NCBI GenBank assembly: GCA_019925105.1
Contig: JAHGAU010000002.1
Coordinates: 1,488,001 to 1,552,000, forward strand
Length of the DNA stretch: 64,000 nucleotides
Direction: 5' to 3'
Source: Niebla homalea
Taxonomy: Eukaryota > Ascomycota > Lecanoromycetes > Lecanorales > Ramalinaceae
The notes beneath the pieces are model-generated. The model was not told the origin of the DNA and searched no databases. It was given only the letters and a program-made list of their open reading frames with translations. Made by a program: the position numbers and the translations under genes. Positions 63,824 through 64,000 of the stretch are shown one piece after another (the first letter of the stretch is position 1; each line of letters begins with the position of its first letter).

Positions 63824-64000
63824 CCCCCTGATGCTCGGGCAGACGAGGCTCTGGTGACAGGCAATCCAGCGCAGAGGCTCCAGCAACCGAGACCCCAATA
63901 GCAGAGCATCAAGCAGACAAAGTCCAGTCTCCAAACGCTCGTACATTACAGCCGACTGTCAAGTATCAGGGGCCGCGGCAATAGTGACTTCTCAAATGAA
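63824..64000. other. Host DNA at right window edge
   Basis: Pro/Gln/Ser-rich translation in two frames, possibly the continuation of the preceding hypothetical segment. No feature can be fixed before the window ends. Confidence 0.35.

Overview
The window looks like nuclear DNA of a filamentous ascomycete (Pezizomycotina) that has repeat-induced point mutation (RIP). About 62 kb is extremely AT-rich, CpA/TpG is nearly absent, and Gln codons read as TAA/TAG throughout decayed retrotransposon frames. Only 55795-56067 and 62422-64000 look like ordinary host sequence. No intact gene is visible in the AT-rich part; its short open frames are chance or eroded transposon pieces. All calls are by eye. 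Boundaries rest on target-site duplications (TSDs), long terminal repeats (LTRs) and copy-to-copy comparison inside the window.

Region 1-52.5 kb is a Russian-doll transposon nest. The outermost element is a plus-strand non-LTR retrotransposon (L4), recognisable from about 1430 to 52524 in six pieces. Inserted into L4, left to right: (i) a short un-RIPped MITE-like insert (M1) that is itself split by a chromovirus-type Ty3/gypsy element G1 (2186-18245); G1 contains a compact LTR element A (4618-6661) and non-LTR copy L1 (11026-17371), and L1 contains a 5'-truncated copy L5 (13069-13589); (ii) non-LTR copy L2 (18496-24319); (iii) a solo LTR of family A (24332-24494); (iv) compact LTR element C (25073-33957), split by a second chromovirus G2 (25436-32991); (v) a hAT-like foldback element (34161-34640); (vi) non-LTR copy L3 (35743-51289), which holds MITE M2 (38106-38277), Ty3/gypsy G3 (39131-46563) and compact LTR element B1 (47344-49452).

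Region 52.5-56.07 kb holds a DNA transposon with inverted ends (about 52705-55794) split by compact LTR element B2 (53033-54470), then 273 bp of host DNA. Region 56068-62416 is one Ty1/copia element (277-bp LTRs, TSD ATCAG) with a 540-bp TIR element in its gag region. From 62422 the sequence is host DNA with balanced composition: a decayed gene of the fructosamine/ketosamine-3-kinase family with several frameshifts and an in-frame stop (about 62609-63320), then an acidic open frame (63464-63823) of unknown function.

Most noteworthy: an insertion hierarchy resolvable from TSDs; RIP that consistently stops 40-170 bp inside the outer ends of elements; three related families of 1.3-2.1 kb LTR elements that share an internal block but show no reverse transcriptase or integrase; and a conserved antisense reading frame in the long 3' spacer of both chromovirus copies.
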